Assembly (NCBI GenBank): GCA_034096865.1
Contig: JAWQFJ010002790.1
Location: forward strand, 10,001 to 74,000
Direction of reading: 5' to 3'
Length of the DNA: 64,000 bases
Source: Theodoxus fluviatilis
Taxonomy: Eukaryota; Mollusca; Gastropoda; Cycloneritida; Neritidae
Shown: one piece after another, positions 24,401 to 38,000 of the stretch
How positions within the stretch are numbered: the first letter of the stretch is position 1
Layout of the letters: every line of letters starts with the position of its first letter
Translations under genes and position numbers: made by a program
The notes under the pieces: generated by a model
Told to the model about the DNA's origin: nothing
The model's input: the letters and a program-made list of their open reading frames with translations, nothing else
Databases searched by the model: none

Positions 24401-27400
24401 CCCTCATGCTCTCCACCTTCCCTCCCCCTCTTTCTCTCTCAATCCATATCCATGCATGCACACGCACACACACGTATATATACTTCTGTGCACATACATC
24501 TCTCTACTTTGTTAACCCTAGGAGAGAGTGGTCATGTGTGATTACGACGGCATGTTCTACCGATGTTTGTTGATAACAGTACAAGGATTCCAGGTGAGAT
24601 GTTCAAATGCTGTAAACGCTGGTTGAAATCTCCAGGGCCTGGAGCCCACAATGGCTCGCATCAGGGCGAGTTCTGTGAGATGGGTGACATGTGAATTCGT
24701 CTCTCTGAGCCTTCACATGTATTCTGCCCAAAGCCACACTCCACCGTCTTGGTGAAGTAGATTTTTTCCATGTGAGAAGATGCTACACTGTATTTTGTCC
24801 ATCGCTGATCTCAGTTTATCCCACCAAAGGTTTGCGCCATTGTCACCGCCGTCTGTTCTGTGCTACCACTGTGTCCTTCTGTCTTGTGGCGCGTGTTGAG
24901 CCCCATGCTGTAAATGCCGAAAATCAAGAGCGCTTCTGTACTGTGGTGTTGCAGATTTGCTACGGGAGGCGTGATCGTCTCCGCAGTCTTAACTGATGAA
25001 GTCAAATGGTTGCCGCCGACTATTCTGAATTGCTCGCTGTTTTGGGTATCGTAATGGAAATTGTCTACGGAAACATTCCATGTTTTTCGCAGCATGGTCA
25101 ATAGATTTTTTCATAGAATACTTCATGTATTTCAGTAGCAATTCAGGCAAAACATTCTTACTTAGGTCTACTCCCCAGTTTGGTTTGTTGCCAGGGCCAT
25201 TCCGAGGCATGTTCCCAAGAAGTGATCAGAAGCAAATGTTTCTCCAGCAAGTGGATTTACCGCAGTGGCTGATGGAAGAAACAATGAGGAACAGGGAATG
25301 TCGGGTTTTGGAGACTTTTATTGATCGAATTGACCAATTGGACTTCACGGGAAATTACATGGGACAGTTCTCTTTGGTTGCCTTTGACAAAGTTTGCTTG
25401 TGATTGCTCAGCATAGGGAATGCACCTCAGCACACCCCTTGGATTTTCTCTCCTTCCTCTGTAGGGTTGCTGGATTTCTGTAGCTTAGCCCTGCACTGCA
25501 AATTGCTAGTGGTGTTCGTGTCCCACTGTGGCTGTCTGTGCACAGTGGTGAAACTTGTCATTCATAACCATAGAAAGTGGCACTTTTCAGTGGCATCATG
25601 GCGACTTGCCACCGTTTTTCAAACTACTGAGCAGCTCTTCCATACATACTAATGTGAGATTCATCATACTGTGGATTTAGATGTATGCATGATGTTGGGG
25701 CAGACTAAGTGGGGTTGTGCAATATGAGCATTTTCTCTGCCAGCAGAGTAGAATCTGGCAGTCCTGTAAATTCTCCTGAAACCTTTGGTTTCATCCCCTC
25801 CTCCTCGGCTTCTGCCATCTTGGCTATGGGTTGTTTGACCAACAGCCTGATGTCTGTAGTTGCAGTGCGGTTCAGAAAAGCTGTTTGTGATTGAACGGAG
25901 AACTACAACTTTATTTTGATTTTATTGCTATGCATTTTTCTGTTGAAGTTGTTTGTCTTTGCACAATTTAGTGAAAACTGGAAACTTACTTTGTGTGCTG
26001 ATACATTGGTGCTGGCACAAACCTGCAATTTGACCTTCGCTGTGCAGCGTCGTGTACTGCGGATGCCAAGCTGCTAGTCAGAGGCGGAACACCGGTGTTC
26101 TGATGCTCCATTCATTTCACTTTGATGACTTGTGTTTGCTTGTTTAGATGGGCGTAGAAGGACAAGTGTTGTGTTCTTGCTTTCATAGCAGCGTGGTTTA
26201 CAACATTTGGGTTCAGTGAACACTGAAACTGCTTGCATGCCATGTAGTAGTACCCGAGCTTCAATATGACAATGCATGGCTTTATTGTGGGTCTGCTTTA
26301 CCCCCGTATTCTGTCCACAGTGTAGCGTTACTTCCTGCAAGTAATACAGCAGTCAGTCTGTAAGGTAGTTTTTCCTTGTTGCCTGCAAGCCAATATTGCC
26401 ACAGCAGAATATTTCTGGTCATATCACTTGGCCCCTTCCCCTGTGAAAATGGCATGGCCTTCTACTTAAACCACTTATTTTCCCCAGCTTTGGTCCCGAC
26501 TGTGCATCTACCTCTACTGCCAGAACGTAAATTTTCAATCCCTTATTATATTAAAAAATTGTTCCAACACCAGTGTATTTCCCGAATTAAACTGAAAGTT
26601 GGTGTGTCAGAATATAGTATCTACTGAGAGTAGACCCCCCAGCCAGATTTTTATCTTCAACAATGGAGGCTAGGTGGTGATGAGGCAGTCAGGGTCTTTG
26701 TGAAAGCAGAATGCTGCCCTCTGGTGGTGGAAGTTTTGTCACAATCCCTGAACTGTCAATTCCTGATCTTCATGCCTGCTTCTTGCACCATCTTAGAGTG
26801 TGACCCCAGTTGCCCATTGCAGTTGTGCGAGTTTTCTCCCTCATGTAGCATGCATATACTCAGTGCCACTACCGCTGTGGCGACTGCACTGGTGAAATAT
26901 CAAAAACATTTGAACCACAAATACTCTACTTATTATGGTTTTGTTACATTTTTAGTAGTTGCTAGTGAAGTCACAGGAAGATGATATGTACCTCAGAATG
27001 TTAGAAGTGTTAAGTCTTTTAGTGTTGTACTTTCTACCTGCCGTCAACTGTCCAATGACGTGATCAGAAACCATTTAACATCAGTGAGCATCAACTTTGG
27101 TTTTCAGGTGATTAAAATCTCTTGTCCGAGATTAGTTTGGTTCCCACGCAGACCCCTGTCCCAAGCATCGGCACCCCACACGTCTCGCCCTTGAAGAAGT
27201 GACCGGAAATGCTGGGCTTGCAGCATCGACTCTATTTGCAAGCTGGAAGAGCACCGGGTGTCCCACTGCCTGTGCTGGTTGGGAGATGCTGTCAAGTCCA
27301 GTTCAAAGTGAATGCCATTGTTTTCTAAATCGACACGTCATCTGCATCAGACTGCAATGTTCCAACCCTAACTACGTGTATGTACTGCAGTAGGCTCCCC

Positions 27401-27670
27401 GTCATGCTCCCTTCCCCAGCAAGGCAAGCGTGTAGTGCGTCAAACCCTCTCTGTGCAATATTATTTCCACTTGTGGTTTTTGTACCTTGCATTCTGTGTG
27501 GGTGGTCATCCCACCATTCAGATTGTTTTTCCCCTCCTGCAATCTGTTGCTCTATGATATTTATATTATGTTGATGCATGACAATTAAAACTATCACCAA
27601 AGCCACTCCTTGTTGATCATGTGTGTGTACTAAGGGCAGGAAGGATGGATGGATGAATGGGTGGATAGTG
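24401..27670. other. Non-coding DNA, no recognisable gene
   Basis: Short open frames (for example 25080-25403 and 26700-26984) show no domain, no splice-consistent partner and no coding bias that I can see. A GGAT-rich run at 27643-27668 leads into dispersed-repeat copy B. No RNA gene is recognised. Confidence 0.5.
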
Positions 27671-27832
27671 TTTTACGACCTATCAGCCTTTGTAGGCTAT
27701 GTAAGGCCATCAAGCACGAAGATCACCAGAACAATTTTGAGTAAACGTAATCCAGTCACTGTGTCCCTAGTTATTTGCCTCTTACGAATCGCGTAGGGAG
27801 ACGCGGTGGGTCAATTCTTACCCCGAACACAG
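27671..27832 (+). mobile_element. Dispersed repeat, copy B
   Basis: It begins TTTTACGACCTATCAGCC and includes TTTGTAGGCTATGTAAGGCC, GTCCCTAGTTATTTGCCTC, TTACGAATCGCG and TAGGGAGACGCGGTGGGTC. It ends in TTACCCCGAACACAGGGGG, which is the seed of the 38-bp unit amplified at 18869. It has no coding capacity and no clear tRNA promoter boxes, so it may be a SINE or MITE tail of unknown class. Confidence 0.75.
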
Positions 27833-27911
27833 GGGGATGGGCAGGACGGACACGGATGAGTCACTAAGTAGGCCTGAGTCAAGCCTCAGCCAGTCGTGTG
27901 TTGGCAGTCCT

Positions 27912-28579
27912 GTAGCTCTGGGCGCAGTCTAGTCAGTAGCTCTGGGCAGTCTAGTCAGTAGCTCTGGGCGCAGTCTAGTCAGTAGCTCTGGGCAGTCTAG
28001 TCAGTAGCTCTGGGCGCAGTCTAGTCAGTAGCTCTGGGCGCAGTCTAGTCAGTAGCTCTGGGCGCAGTCTAGTCAGTAGCTCTGGGCGCAGTCTAGTCAG
28101 TAGCTCTGGGCGCAGTCTAGTCAGTAGCTCTGGGCAGTCTAGTCAGTAGCTCTGGGCGCAGTCTAGTCAGTAGCTCTGGGCGCAGTCTATCAGTACTCTG
28201 GGCAGTCTAGTCAGTAGCTCTGGCGCAGTCTAGTCAGTAGCTCTGGGCGCTATCGTAGCTCGGGCGCATCTAGTCAGTAGCTCTGGGCGATCATCTAGTC
28301 CGTAGCTCTGGCGGCAGTCTAGTCAGTAGCTCTGGGCAGTCTATCAGTAGCTCTGGGCGCAGTAGTCAGTACTCTGGGCGCAGTCTAGTCATAGCTCTGC
28401 GCAGCCTAGTCAGTAGCTCTGGGCGCAGTCTAGTCAGTAGCTCTGGGCGCAGTCTAGTCAGTAGCTCTGGGCGCAGTCTAGTCAGTAGCTCTGGGCGCAG
28501 TCTAGTCAGTAGCTCTGGGCGCAGTCTAGTCAGTAGCTCTGGGCGCAGTCTAGTCAGTAGCTCTGGGCACAGTCTAGTC
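27912..28579. repeat. 24-bp minisatellite, about 28 copies
   Basis: The unit is GTAGCTCTGGGCGCAGTCTA plus GTCA, with a 22-bp variant lacking GC. Copies at about 28190-28400 have many single-base losses, while the distal third is regular. Decayed relatives (CAGTCCAGTAGCT) continue at 29150-29400 and 30150-30620. Confidence 0.95.
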
Positions 28580-28596
28580 CAGGATACCAGAGGCTT

Positions 28597-29117
28597 GTTC
28601 AGAAGAACTCCGCGCTGCATGAGCGCTTAATGTTGGCAATTGAGCGCTTCATTGCTCACCTGAACGCCCCAGATTTTGTGCAGCGCTTCACTTGTTAAAG
28701 GGGAGGTAAATCTTCTGCGCCCCATGTTGTGTTGATAGACGCGAAGAAAATATTTTCTTTGCCACAGACATCGTTTATGCACGTTTACATGTATTCTGCA
28801 TGAATAAAGTCCACTACGGTGTCATCCTTACTTGCCATTCTTCGCGCATACAGGGCGCTTGGGGCAAATAAAGCCCGTTCCAGTCCCAAAATGATGTTTC
28901 TGAGGGTTATTGTACGCGTCGACGGCCAGTGCGGGATCGAAGACGCCATTTTGTTTTGCTGCGAAATCCTACTGCTGCACGTCGGATTGGTGATTCACAG
29001 CGCTGCGTTGCGCTGAGTGAGCGCTGAGTGAATCGCGCCCCAAATTGCCGTTCAGGAGTGAATCACATTAAGCGCTGAGTAAGCGCAATGAAGCACTGCG
29101 CCTTCTGAACTCCCCTC
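28597..29117. mobile_element. Possible foldback or MITE-like insertion
   Basis: The two ends are related as an imperfect inverted repeat. GTTCAGAAG, GCGCTTAATGT and CTGAACG on the left recur as CGTTCAG, ACATTAAGCGC and CTTCTGAAC on the right. It interrupts the decayed 24-bp satellite. There is no coding capacity and no clear target duplication. Confidence 0.35.
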
Positions 29118-29419
29118 TAGGCATTCTGCATGCTTCACTGGCTGCGAGCAGTCCAGTCAATAATTCTGGGCAGCCCAGTGAGTAGTTCTGGTGGGCACAG
29201 TTGAGTAGCTGTGTGCAGTCCAGTAGCTTAGGGCAGTTCAGTAACTTTTGCAGTGGTCAACTACTAAACTATGCCCTGAGCCACTATGTGCAGTTATGTA
29301 GCTGCACAGTACGGTCAGTAGCTCTGAGCAGTTTCATAGCTGTGTTCCATCCAGTAGCTATTCTGTACTGTCACTAGTGTCAGCAGTTCTAGACAAAATC
29401 AGTAAAAACACTGTCATGA

Positions 29420-30143
29420 TAGGCGATGTCAGGGTCACGGGTGACACCATCTGAGTGGATCAAATATCTAGGTGTGAAATTTGACAAGCATCTTTCTCTA
29501 GAACCCCACATTCGTCAGGTGACGTCATCTGCTCACTTGAATCTCCGACGAATTCGGAGCATCAGACACTGACTGAGAGGACTACTGCGACCCTGGTGCT
29601 ATCCTTGGTCCTATCAAAGCTGGACTATTGTAACAGTCTTCTTACTGGAGCAAATCTGTATCAAATACGACAATTCCAGCGGCTCCATAACATTTCCGCA
29701 CGACTAGTGAAGCGGTCCCTTAGGTGGGCAAGCGTCTCACCGGTTCTGGAGTCCCTTCACTGGCTGCCCATCAAATATTGTATTCAGCACAAGTGTTTGT
29801 GCAATGTGTACAAGTGTTTCAGGTGCTGCTCCACATTATCTTTGCGATCTTGTACAAGACTAAAAACGGTCAAGAGTTCTCCGATCATCAGGGAGACTTC
29901 TTCTCTGTGCTCCCTCAAAACACCTAAGGGATTCGGAGAGAGAGCCTTCTCATACACTGGTCCAAGATTCTGGAATGCAGCCCCAGAAGAATTGAGGAGG
30001 TCAGAAGAATTGAGGAGGTCAGAGAACCTGGCCAGCTTCCTGAAAAAATTAATACCTGTTTGTTTAAGACAAATTGTGGGCGCTTTGAGCATGCCTCGGC
30101 ATGAGAATAGCGCGTTATAAAAGCTACTACATACATACATACA
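29420..30143 (+). mobile_element. CR1-like LINE, second 5'-truncated and degraded copy
   Basis: It encodes the distal RT region: IKYLGVKFDKHLSLEPHIRQ, a stop near 29570, then LDYCNSLLTGA, SLHWLPIKYCIQHK, a frameshift, and GERAFSYTGPRFWNAAPEE. The 3' end has GAATAGCGCGTTATAAAAGC and an (ACAT)n tail, matching the organisation of the copy at 20707. A 15-bp duplication (GAATTGAGGAGGTCA) lies near its end. Confidence 0.82.
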
Positions 30144-30620
30144 CTGTCCCCTGATTCTATGGGCAGTCAACTAGCTTTGTGCACAGTCTTGTAGGTCTCT
30201 GTACTGTTACTTTGTGCACAGTCTTGTAGGTCTCTGTACTGTTCAGTAGCTTGGTGTGCAGTCTTGTAGGTCTCTGTACTGTTCAGTAGCTTGGTGTGCA
30301 GTCTTGTAGGTCTCTGTACTGTTCAGTAGCTTGGCGTGCAGTCTTGTAGGTCTCTGTACTGTTCAGTACCTTGGTGTGCAGTCTTGTAGCTTGGCGCACA
30401 GTCCAGTATCTCGGGGCACAGTCCTATAGGTCTCTGAAGTGTCCAGTAGCTCTGTGTGCACTCCAGCAGCTGCGTACAGTCAGTGGTTTTGGGCATGATC
30501 CCAAAGGTCTCCGTGCAGTTCTATAGCTCCTAGTAAGTCCCGGAGCTGTCTGCCATCCAGTACAATGGTTGTGTACAGCGTAGCAGCTCTGAACGAAGTC
30601 CAGTAGCTATGTTTTCCATC
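30144..30620. repeat. 40-bp minisatellite and decayed relatives
   Basis: The best-preserved units (about 30185-30385) contain CAGTAGCTTGGTGTGCAGTC and TTGTAGGTCTCTGTACTGTT at 40-bp spacing. Beyond 30390 they degrade into irregular CAGTAGCT-containing sequence. Confidence 0.85.
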
Positions 30621-33586
30621 CAAAAGCTCTGGGCAATCCATGATATATTATGCTGTGGATGGACGCCCACAAACCAAGAAATCAGGGGAACTGCAGACGA
30701 TGCCATCATCACAACACAGCTTGCACAGGCCAGTCATCACTCAGCAACTGGCACTCTGTTTCCATAGTTTAATTCATGGCCATCAGGTCCCAAGGCATGT
30801 ATCAAACAAAGGCAAAGACATACATGATACAACCAACAATATTATCGATGACACAAAAACCACTTAATTAAAATAAGTTCGCATTGTTCCTCGTCTTCCC
30901 ACAACTTACACACTGGTCCAATGCTGCGTGGACTTGCAGCTCATTGGCCACTTCTAAGTTCATCATATTTTGTCAGCGAACAATGGAAGAACTTTTTGGT
31001 GCACACATCCCCCACCCCACCCCAGCTTCTAAGTTGAACTTTATAAGCAAAGCAGTCTTCTCCTTCCTTCCCCACTTGCTGCCGTTTCCCTGCTTACACT
31101 GTCAGCCACAGCAGCAGATGGCAGATTAGACTCATGAAAAGTCACGGTGGTCCTCCACCCCTCCTCCACACGGCAGCACAAGTACAGTCCTGTCATCAAC
31201 TCCAGCAGCACCACAGCAGCAGTGCCAGCACCATCTAGGAGCACTCTATTGTCCCTAGCCAGGCTGACTGATGAGAAACAAGAATGCCCATGTCACTCTA
31301 CACTAGCCATTCCTGACATGCACTTTGTACCAGTACTCTAATAGCAAGGCTTGAGTTGTGCTCTTCATGCACAAAGTCTACCAGAGGAAAGGTTTCAAGT
31401 TTCAACCTCATTCCACAATTGACCTAATCACTATCCCCAAAATGTTTTCAATGACTGAATAATCAGGCGTCTGATATGACGAGGAAATTCAAGACATGAT
31501 GCTAGAAGCCAACTTGGAGTTCCTTTTACCACCCGTCACATGGCTTGCTTCTCCCTCTGACATTTCTCCGTGTAACCTTCATTATGGATTTCAGCATTCC
31601 ATTGTAGAATAAGATGCCCTCACAAAAATCTGGATGGGTATTTTCCATTTGAGGACAAGCCAAGGGCGAGTTGGAAGGAGAAATTGTTTATGATTTAATG
31701 TTTTTTGCAATGATGACAAAGATATATTAAAAAAAACCACACACTCAGTTTTATTGAAAAGGATTGAATCTAGACTGATGTTCCCAAGTGAAAGTTTAAT
31801 TGGAACAGACGAAATAAAAAAGCTCATGGATGCTAGAGGAGGAGGAGGAGGAGGAGGAGGAGGGGTGAGAGGAGGAAGAGGGGTAGGAGGAGGAGGAGGA
31901 GTGGGAGGAAGAGAAGGAGGAGGAAGAGGGGTGGGAGGAGGAAGAGGGGTGGGAGGAGGGGTAGGAGGAGGAGTAGGAGGAGGAAGTGGGGTAGGAGGAG
32001 GAGGAGGAGGGGTAGGAGGAGGAAGAGGGGTAGGAAGAGGAGGAGGGTTGGAGGAGGAAGAGGGGTAGGAGGAGAGAAAGGGAGGGAGGTGGGGAAGAAA
32101 GGAAAATGGACCCCAAGATAAATGAAAAAGAGCACTTTGAATTTACTAGCTTACGTTTCAGTTTTACTGCCATGACAAGAGTTTTTGTAGAGTTATTCAA
32201 AGGAATGAATAGCCTGTGCCATCTGTATTTGTTGTCTCTCACATCCTCATCTCTTGTCATCAGTCTCTCTTTTTCGTATCATTACCTCTCTTGCCTCCTT
32301 CCCAGCATCCTCACCCACCTCTCTCTCTTCTCTCTCGCATCAACACCTGTCCTCCTGCTGTCAGTACTGTATGTCTTTCTTTTTTGTTTCCTCACCACCA
32401 CAATCATCTCTGTCTCCCTGCCATCGGTAGGTCTCCCTTTTTCGGTATCCTCACCACCACCTCAGTCTTCCTAATATAAGTATACCTCTCTCTCTCTCTG
32501 TTTCTGTCATCAACATTGTCGTCATCAACATTGTTGTCATCTACATTGTCATTTCTTTTCTGAGCCATCAGTGTCTCTCATTTTCCTTCTTCCCAAACTT
32601 TCCCTGTAAGACTGTACGACTTCCACAGCTCACCCAAGCATGACAACCATGCCTCCCTGCGTTTCTGACACAGGACACACACACACAAGGGGGGAAGAGA
32701 TCACTTGTCCACTCTCTCAGGCCTGGTTTGGCTTGCTTCCCAGCTGTGCCTGGGGCTATTTCGCATATAAAAAAGAATGATAAAGGTCTGTACAGAGAAA
32801 TGGGCGTAGAGACACATTCACAGGCACTGCTTCACAGCAGAGGCAGGCTCTGTATCTCTGTCTGACTGCAGCTCCCACCGAGCAGTGTGTGGAGGCTGCT
32901 GTCAGTCGGTTTCCTGCTTAAAAATAGGAAAGGACTAGGGACGTCCATAAGAAAGCCCACAACATTCTCTCCGTCTCTAGCTCCAAAGCAAGTCCTCAGT
33001 CTGCTCACACTTTGTCACAAGCCTGGAAGTAGCCTGTCTGTAACTGGCAAGCATTGCACATTAGAAAACTTGTTGTTTGATTACCTTTGAAACGCTCCTC
33101 TCCCTCCACAAAGCAAGTTGTGCGTGTTTCCAAACAACACCACCCCTGCCCAAGGAAAGACCACATTTCAAGTCAATATTATAAAACGCAAGCTAGAAAA
33201 AGGTGGCAGTGTAAATTCATGTTTAAATCATCTCGATCCACTGTGAATGGAAGCATGCATCCAGCCTCTCTCAGACCACTCACTCTCCTCACAAAGCCAT
33301 GCACATTAACTGTGACACCAGACGACTTTCTTCAGTACACAAAAAAAAAAGTTAGGAAGGCGATTTGAAAAGTCTTCATCTGTTCAGGCCAGGACAAAGC
33401 CCTCTTTCTCCAACTCTGCTGCTCTCCACAGCGGAAAAGGCCCAAGTTCTCTTGCGAGAACTATCAAGTCAACAGCAAGTCCGCTGTCAGATGGCCACCT
33501 TCACTGCATCGTGCTGTCATTAGTCTGCTGAAGGCCCGCCTCTAGAGCAGCCCACTTCTTCAGTTGTCTGGCTGAAGGCCACACAT
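30621..33586. other. NUP205 3' flank; no gene recognised
   Basis: No coding frame with family similarity is seen. It contains the GGA tract at 31836-32096. An AATAAA on the minus strand at 31755-31750 could be the NUP205 polyadenylation signal, about 1.8 kb after the stop codon, but nothing else supports it. Confidence 0.5.
31836..32096. repeat. GGA-rich purine microsatellite
   Basis: About 260 bp of pure purine (GGAGGA, GGGGTAGGA) on the plus strand. Glycine- or serine-rich ORFs across it are artefacts. Confidence 0.95.
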
Positions 33587-33676
33587 CTAGTTGCCAGAGT
33601 GCAGACGAAGCAGACGCTTAATGCGACGAATGATGGCTTCTGTGAAGTTGTAGTGGGTGCGGCTCTTCACGTAGCA
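33587..33676 (-). CDS. NUP205: NUP205 last exon with stop codon
   Basis: Acceptor TTTTGCAG. It encodes THYNFTEAIIRRIKRLLRLH plus SGN and TAG at 33589-33587. The basic amphipathic C-terminus matches the family end. Confidence 0.93.
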   Translation of the reverse strand, partial: CYVKSRTHYNFTEAIIRRIKRLLRLHSGN

Positions 33677-34274
33677 CTGCAAAACAAGTCACATGCAGAG
33701 AGGGATGAGGTGCAGCTAACGGGAAATGTACAATGCACATAAACACCATCAAACTCATTAAAATGCCATGTTTTGACAACTTTGGGGGAGAGCTAAAACA
33801 CCTCTCTTTTTAGTGTGTGCGTTTGATAGATATATGAATAAGTTTCAGTCATAGAACTTCTCCACATCCCCCAAAACCTTAAAGAACCGAACAAAATCTC
33901 TCTCTCTCTCTCACATACACACACGCACACACACTGTTCGTATCACTGGGGCATTCATCAGAGTTCTAAACAGCCAAGACAGCTAACACAGGATGAGAGG
34001 TCTAGACAGCACACAACACAGCACGGCCAGCACACACCTGGTTGATCTCTTGCACCTTCTTGAGCAGCGACTCCGAGATGGCGGTGGGCGCCACCTGCTT
34101 CAGAGCCTGGATCTCCTCCCGAGTGATGCCATGGGAAAAGTTGTCTGGCTCCACCTCCCTTTCCTCCTCCTCCAGCCTGGTGATCCCCGTCAGGTCTGTC
34201 ACAAACAGTTGCTTTGGGTGAAGGGCCTCATCTTGGCACAACAGAGAAGAGAGAGAGGGGGAGAGAGGGAGGGA

Positions 34275-34320
<46 letters not shown>

Positions 34321-35010
34321 GAGAGAGACAGAGAGAGAGACAGAGAGACAGAGAGAGAGAGACAGAGAGAGACAGAGAGAGAGAGAGGAGGTTGAAGAAA
34401 GGCATAGTGCAGAGGAAAGTAGGGAGAGGGAGGGGTGAGGGTGGAAAGGAGGAACACAAATGCAATGACAAACTGATTAGCTGAAAGACATACAGACACA
34501 CATATGCAAACATAGGCAGGTAGACACAGACTGAAAGGCACACATGCAGAGAAGCAACTTGGACACAAACTATATGCACACAAAAAGATACAGCAGAAAG
34601 CTGAAAACAATGATGGCAAGACAAAACATACAATTTATGCATGTACAGACATACACACATGTATTTGCACATGAACACACGCACCCTGCAGACGACGCAT
34701 CTGGGTGAGGCGGCGTGTCTGGGACTGGCGGTAGAGAGGCTGCTGGTCTACAGGCACACAGTGCAGCAGGAAGTACTCTAGGTGGCGCCACACGATGAAC
34801 AGGCAGTTCTCCACCAAGTCTGGCAGTCAAGGGACACAACTCCACAACCTCTCCTCTCCCTGCTGTGCAGTTCTTGGCATGTATCATCTCTTTTCTTTTT
34901 TAGATCTCTCACTCAGTGGTCTCTCTATTCTGCATTACATACTCTAGTGCTTCAAGGAATGCTGTTGATCATCAAATGTATCTTCATGCATATGTCTTCT
35001 CCAAATCCTG

Positions 35011-35074
<64 letters not shown>

Positions 35075-38000
35075 GGGTGATCTCCAAGGATACAAGACAG
35101 ATGCTGCAGTTCCCGTGCCTTGTTGGAGACCAACTGCTGAAGTCTCCGTCCCGCCACATCCTGTCGCTGCCCTGATGACATCTTCTCCACTCCACTCACC
35201 ACCGCCAGCTGTGAACAGACACATGCCTCACTCAACTCATGCAGCCCATAGTCCTTCAAGAGCAGCAGACTTTTCCCCCTTCCCCGCTGTAGAGTGTGTC
35301 CTCGGATGGCGCTTCATCTAATAGTCAAACGCTTACCTTCAAAGCATTACATATGAGAACATGGTGCATTACAGTGTCATGAATCTACACCAAAGGTCAT
35401 GCATGAAAGGCAATGGGGACATAATCATCACCACCAACAATACTGCCATCAGATCGTCACAAACTAACAACAACCATCTGACTAGAGTGACATACAAAAA
35501 GTGTCTGAGCTCAATCATTGTCAACATTTTCCCAATAGTAATGCAATCGTGACTGCCAGTTCAACACAAAACAACACACTACCCAAGAATCCCTCCCACA
35601 CAGTCTGCCCTGCACAGGTACCTCCCTCATCAGCTGAAATTCTGTGTTTTGTGCCTTAGGGGTCTGCTTCAGTACAATAACCAGATAGTATATTTAATAA
35701 ATGCAAAGCTTTATCACAACTGCCATGAGTTAAAAGTAATCTAAAACAAGAAGGGCAAAGCCCATACGACTCACATGCTTGACCTTGACCTTTATATGAC
35801 CTTGACCTTCAGGTGACCTTCAAGGTCAAGGTCAAACAACTAAACCTAGCAATGACATCATACACTAAGAAATGATTTACACATTTTTTTCCTACCAAAA
35901 AAACATGTGACCTTGACCCAAGGTCAAGGTCATCCAAGGTCATGCAACACAAAGCTGTTAATTCAAGACATAGGAAGCACAATGGTGCTTATTGGCACTT
36001 TCTACCATGAGATATAGTCACTTTTAGTGGTTCACTACCCCATTTTGGTCACATTTCATAAGGGTCAAAGTGACCTTGACCTTGATGATATGTGACCAAA
36101 TGTGTCTCATGATGAAAGTATAACATGTGCCCCACATAATTATTAAGTTTGAAACAGTTATCTTCCATAGTTCAGGGTCAAGGTCACTTCAAAATATGTA
36201 TACAATCCAACTTTGAAGAGCTCCTGTGACCTTGACCTTGAAGCAAGGTCAACCAAACTGGTATCAAAAGATAGGGCTTGCTTTGACCTATATACCACTT
36301 GTAGCTAAGGTCGCCATTCTCAATAACGTGGGAGAAAATTGGGAAAATGTGAAAAATGACTGTTTTTGAGACCACATTTATGGCTCCTGTGACCTTGACC
36401 TTGAAGCAAGGTCAAGTCACTATGTATGTTTTTTGAGGCCTTGTCATCATACACCATCATGCCACACTTGGTGTTGATAGACTTAATAGTCTCCGAGAAA
36501 AATCCAACGTTTAAGTTTTTTACGGACGGACGGACGGACGCCCGCCCGGACGGACGGACGGACGACACGGCTCAGTACATAGACTCACTTTTGCTTCGCA
36601 TGTGAGTCAAAAATGGACATTTCAAGAACTGCTGACACCAGCCACGATATGCTCCACTTACCTCCTTGAGGTCATCAGAGCTGAGGTCAGGCAAACTGTT
36701 CAGTTTCTGCAGGTAGAGGCGGTGGCTGTCGAAGACGGAGGAGAACTGGGCAGCACACTGGCGCATGAGGAAGACCACCACTCCCAGGCTGGGCATGGGG
36801 CCCACCACCAAGCGGCCCGCAGGCAGGTCTGCAGCACAGCAAGGCAGCACATGGGCACTCAGCCAGCCTGCAGCACAGCAAGGCAGCACTTGGGCACTCA
36901 GCCAGCGAGCAACTCCCACTGATCAGTACTAAACACAGAGCTTGCTGCTTTCCTTGACCCTTTCCTGTTCAGTTGGTAAAAGTCGGTACACCTTGCCATC
37001 TGTTCAACTCAGCAAAAGTCAGTACAAAGGAGAGGAGGGTGCGTTGGTTTCACATGCGTTTCCCATCATGCCAAGGTCTGGGGGTGGGAATGGTCAGCAT
37101 GGCTTCACTCTGGAATTTCCTTTGAATTTCTATTTTTGGATGCTAATCTCCCGAGAGAGTGTGAAGGGATGCATTTGTTTCTGGACAGCTGCCCTCACAA
37201 CATGCATCTCTGATTTCTAGCAGCACATCTTAGTTTCACTGTCTGAACAGGAAAGGGTTGTGAAAATTTAACTTTCCATTCCATGGAATAAAGTTGTACT
37301 GAACCTATCAAGCTGCAAAGAGCCACACATACTCTCTTTCTTTGACCAGGGGTTTTTGACCCAGGAAAAGGAGACTCCTCTATGCAGATACGAAGAGTTG
37401 CAACAGCAAGAGAGAGAGGCCTTGGTGCAAGAGTGAGAGGAGCAGTGTGGGTGAGGAGCAGTGTGGGTGAGGAGCAGTGTGGGTGAGGAGCAGTGTGGGT
37501 GAGGAGCAGTGTGGGTGAGGAGCAGTGTGGGTGAGGAGCAGTGTGGGAGAGGAGCAGTGTGGGTGAGGAGCAGTGTGGGTGAGGAGCAGTGTGGGTGGGG
37601 AGCAGTGTGGGTGGGGAGCAGTGTGGGTGGGGAGCAGTGTGGGTGAGGAGCAGTGTGGGTGAGGAGCAGTGTGGGTGGGGAGCAGTGTGGGTGAGGAGCA
37701 GTGTGGGTGAGGAGCAGTGTGGGTGAGGAGCAGTGTGGGTGAGGAGCAGTGTGGGTGGGGAGCAGTGTGGGTGAGGAGCAGTGTGGGTGAGGAGCAGTGT
37801 GGGTGAGGAGCAGTGTGGGTGAGGAGCAGTGTGGGTGAGGAGCAGTGTGGGTGAGGAGCAGTGTGGGTGAGGAGCAGTGTGGGTGAGGAGCAGACGTCAA
37901 GTCCACACAGCTGATGAAGGATTCCAAAGGCAGAGGAGGGCGGCAGCCCACGGCAGTGGAAACACCGAGACTCCTTCCTACCTTCAGCTGAGTTCAGGTC

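Noticed and set aside
24401..27670. Possible single-exon genes in the RAB39-NUP205 interval
   Set aside because: Frames are under 110 codons, without recognisable domains, and overlap on both strands.
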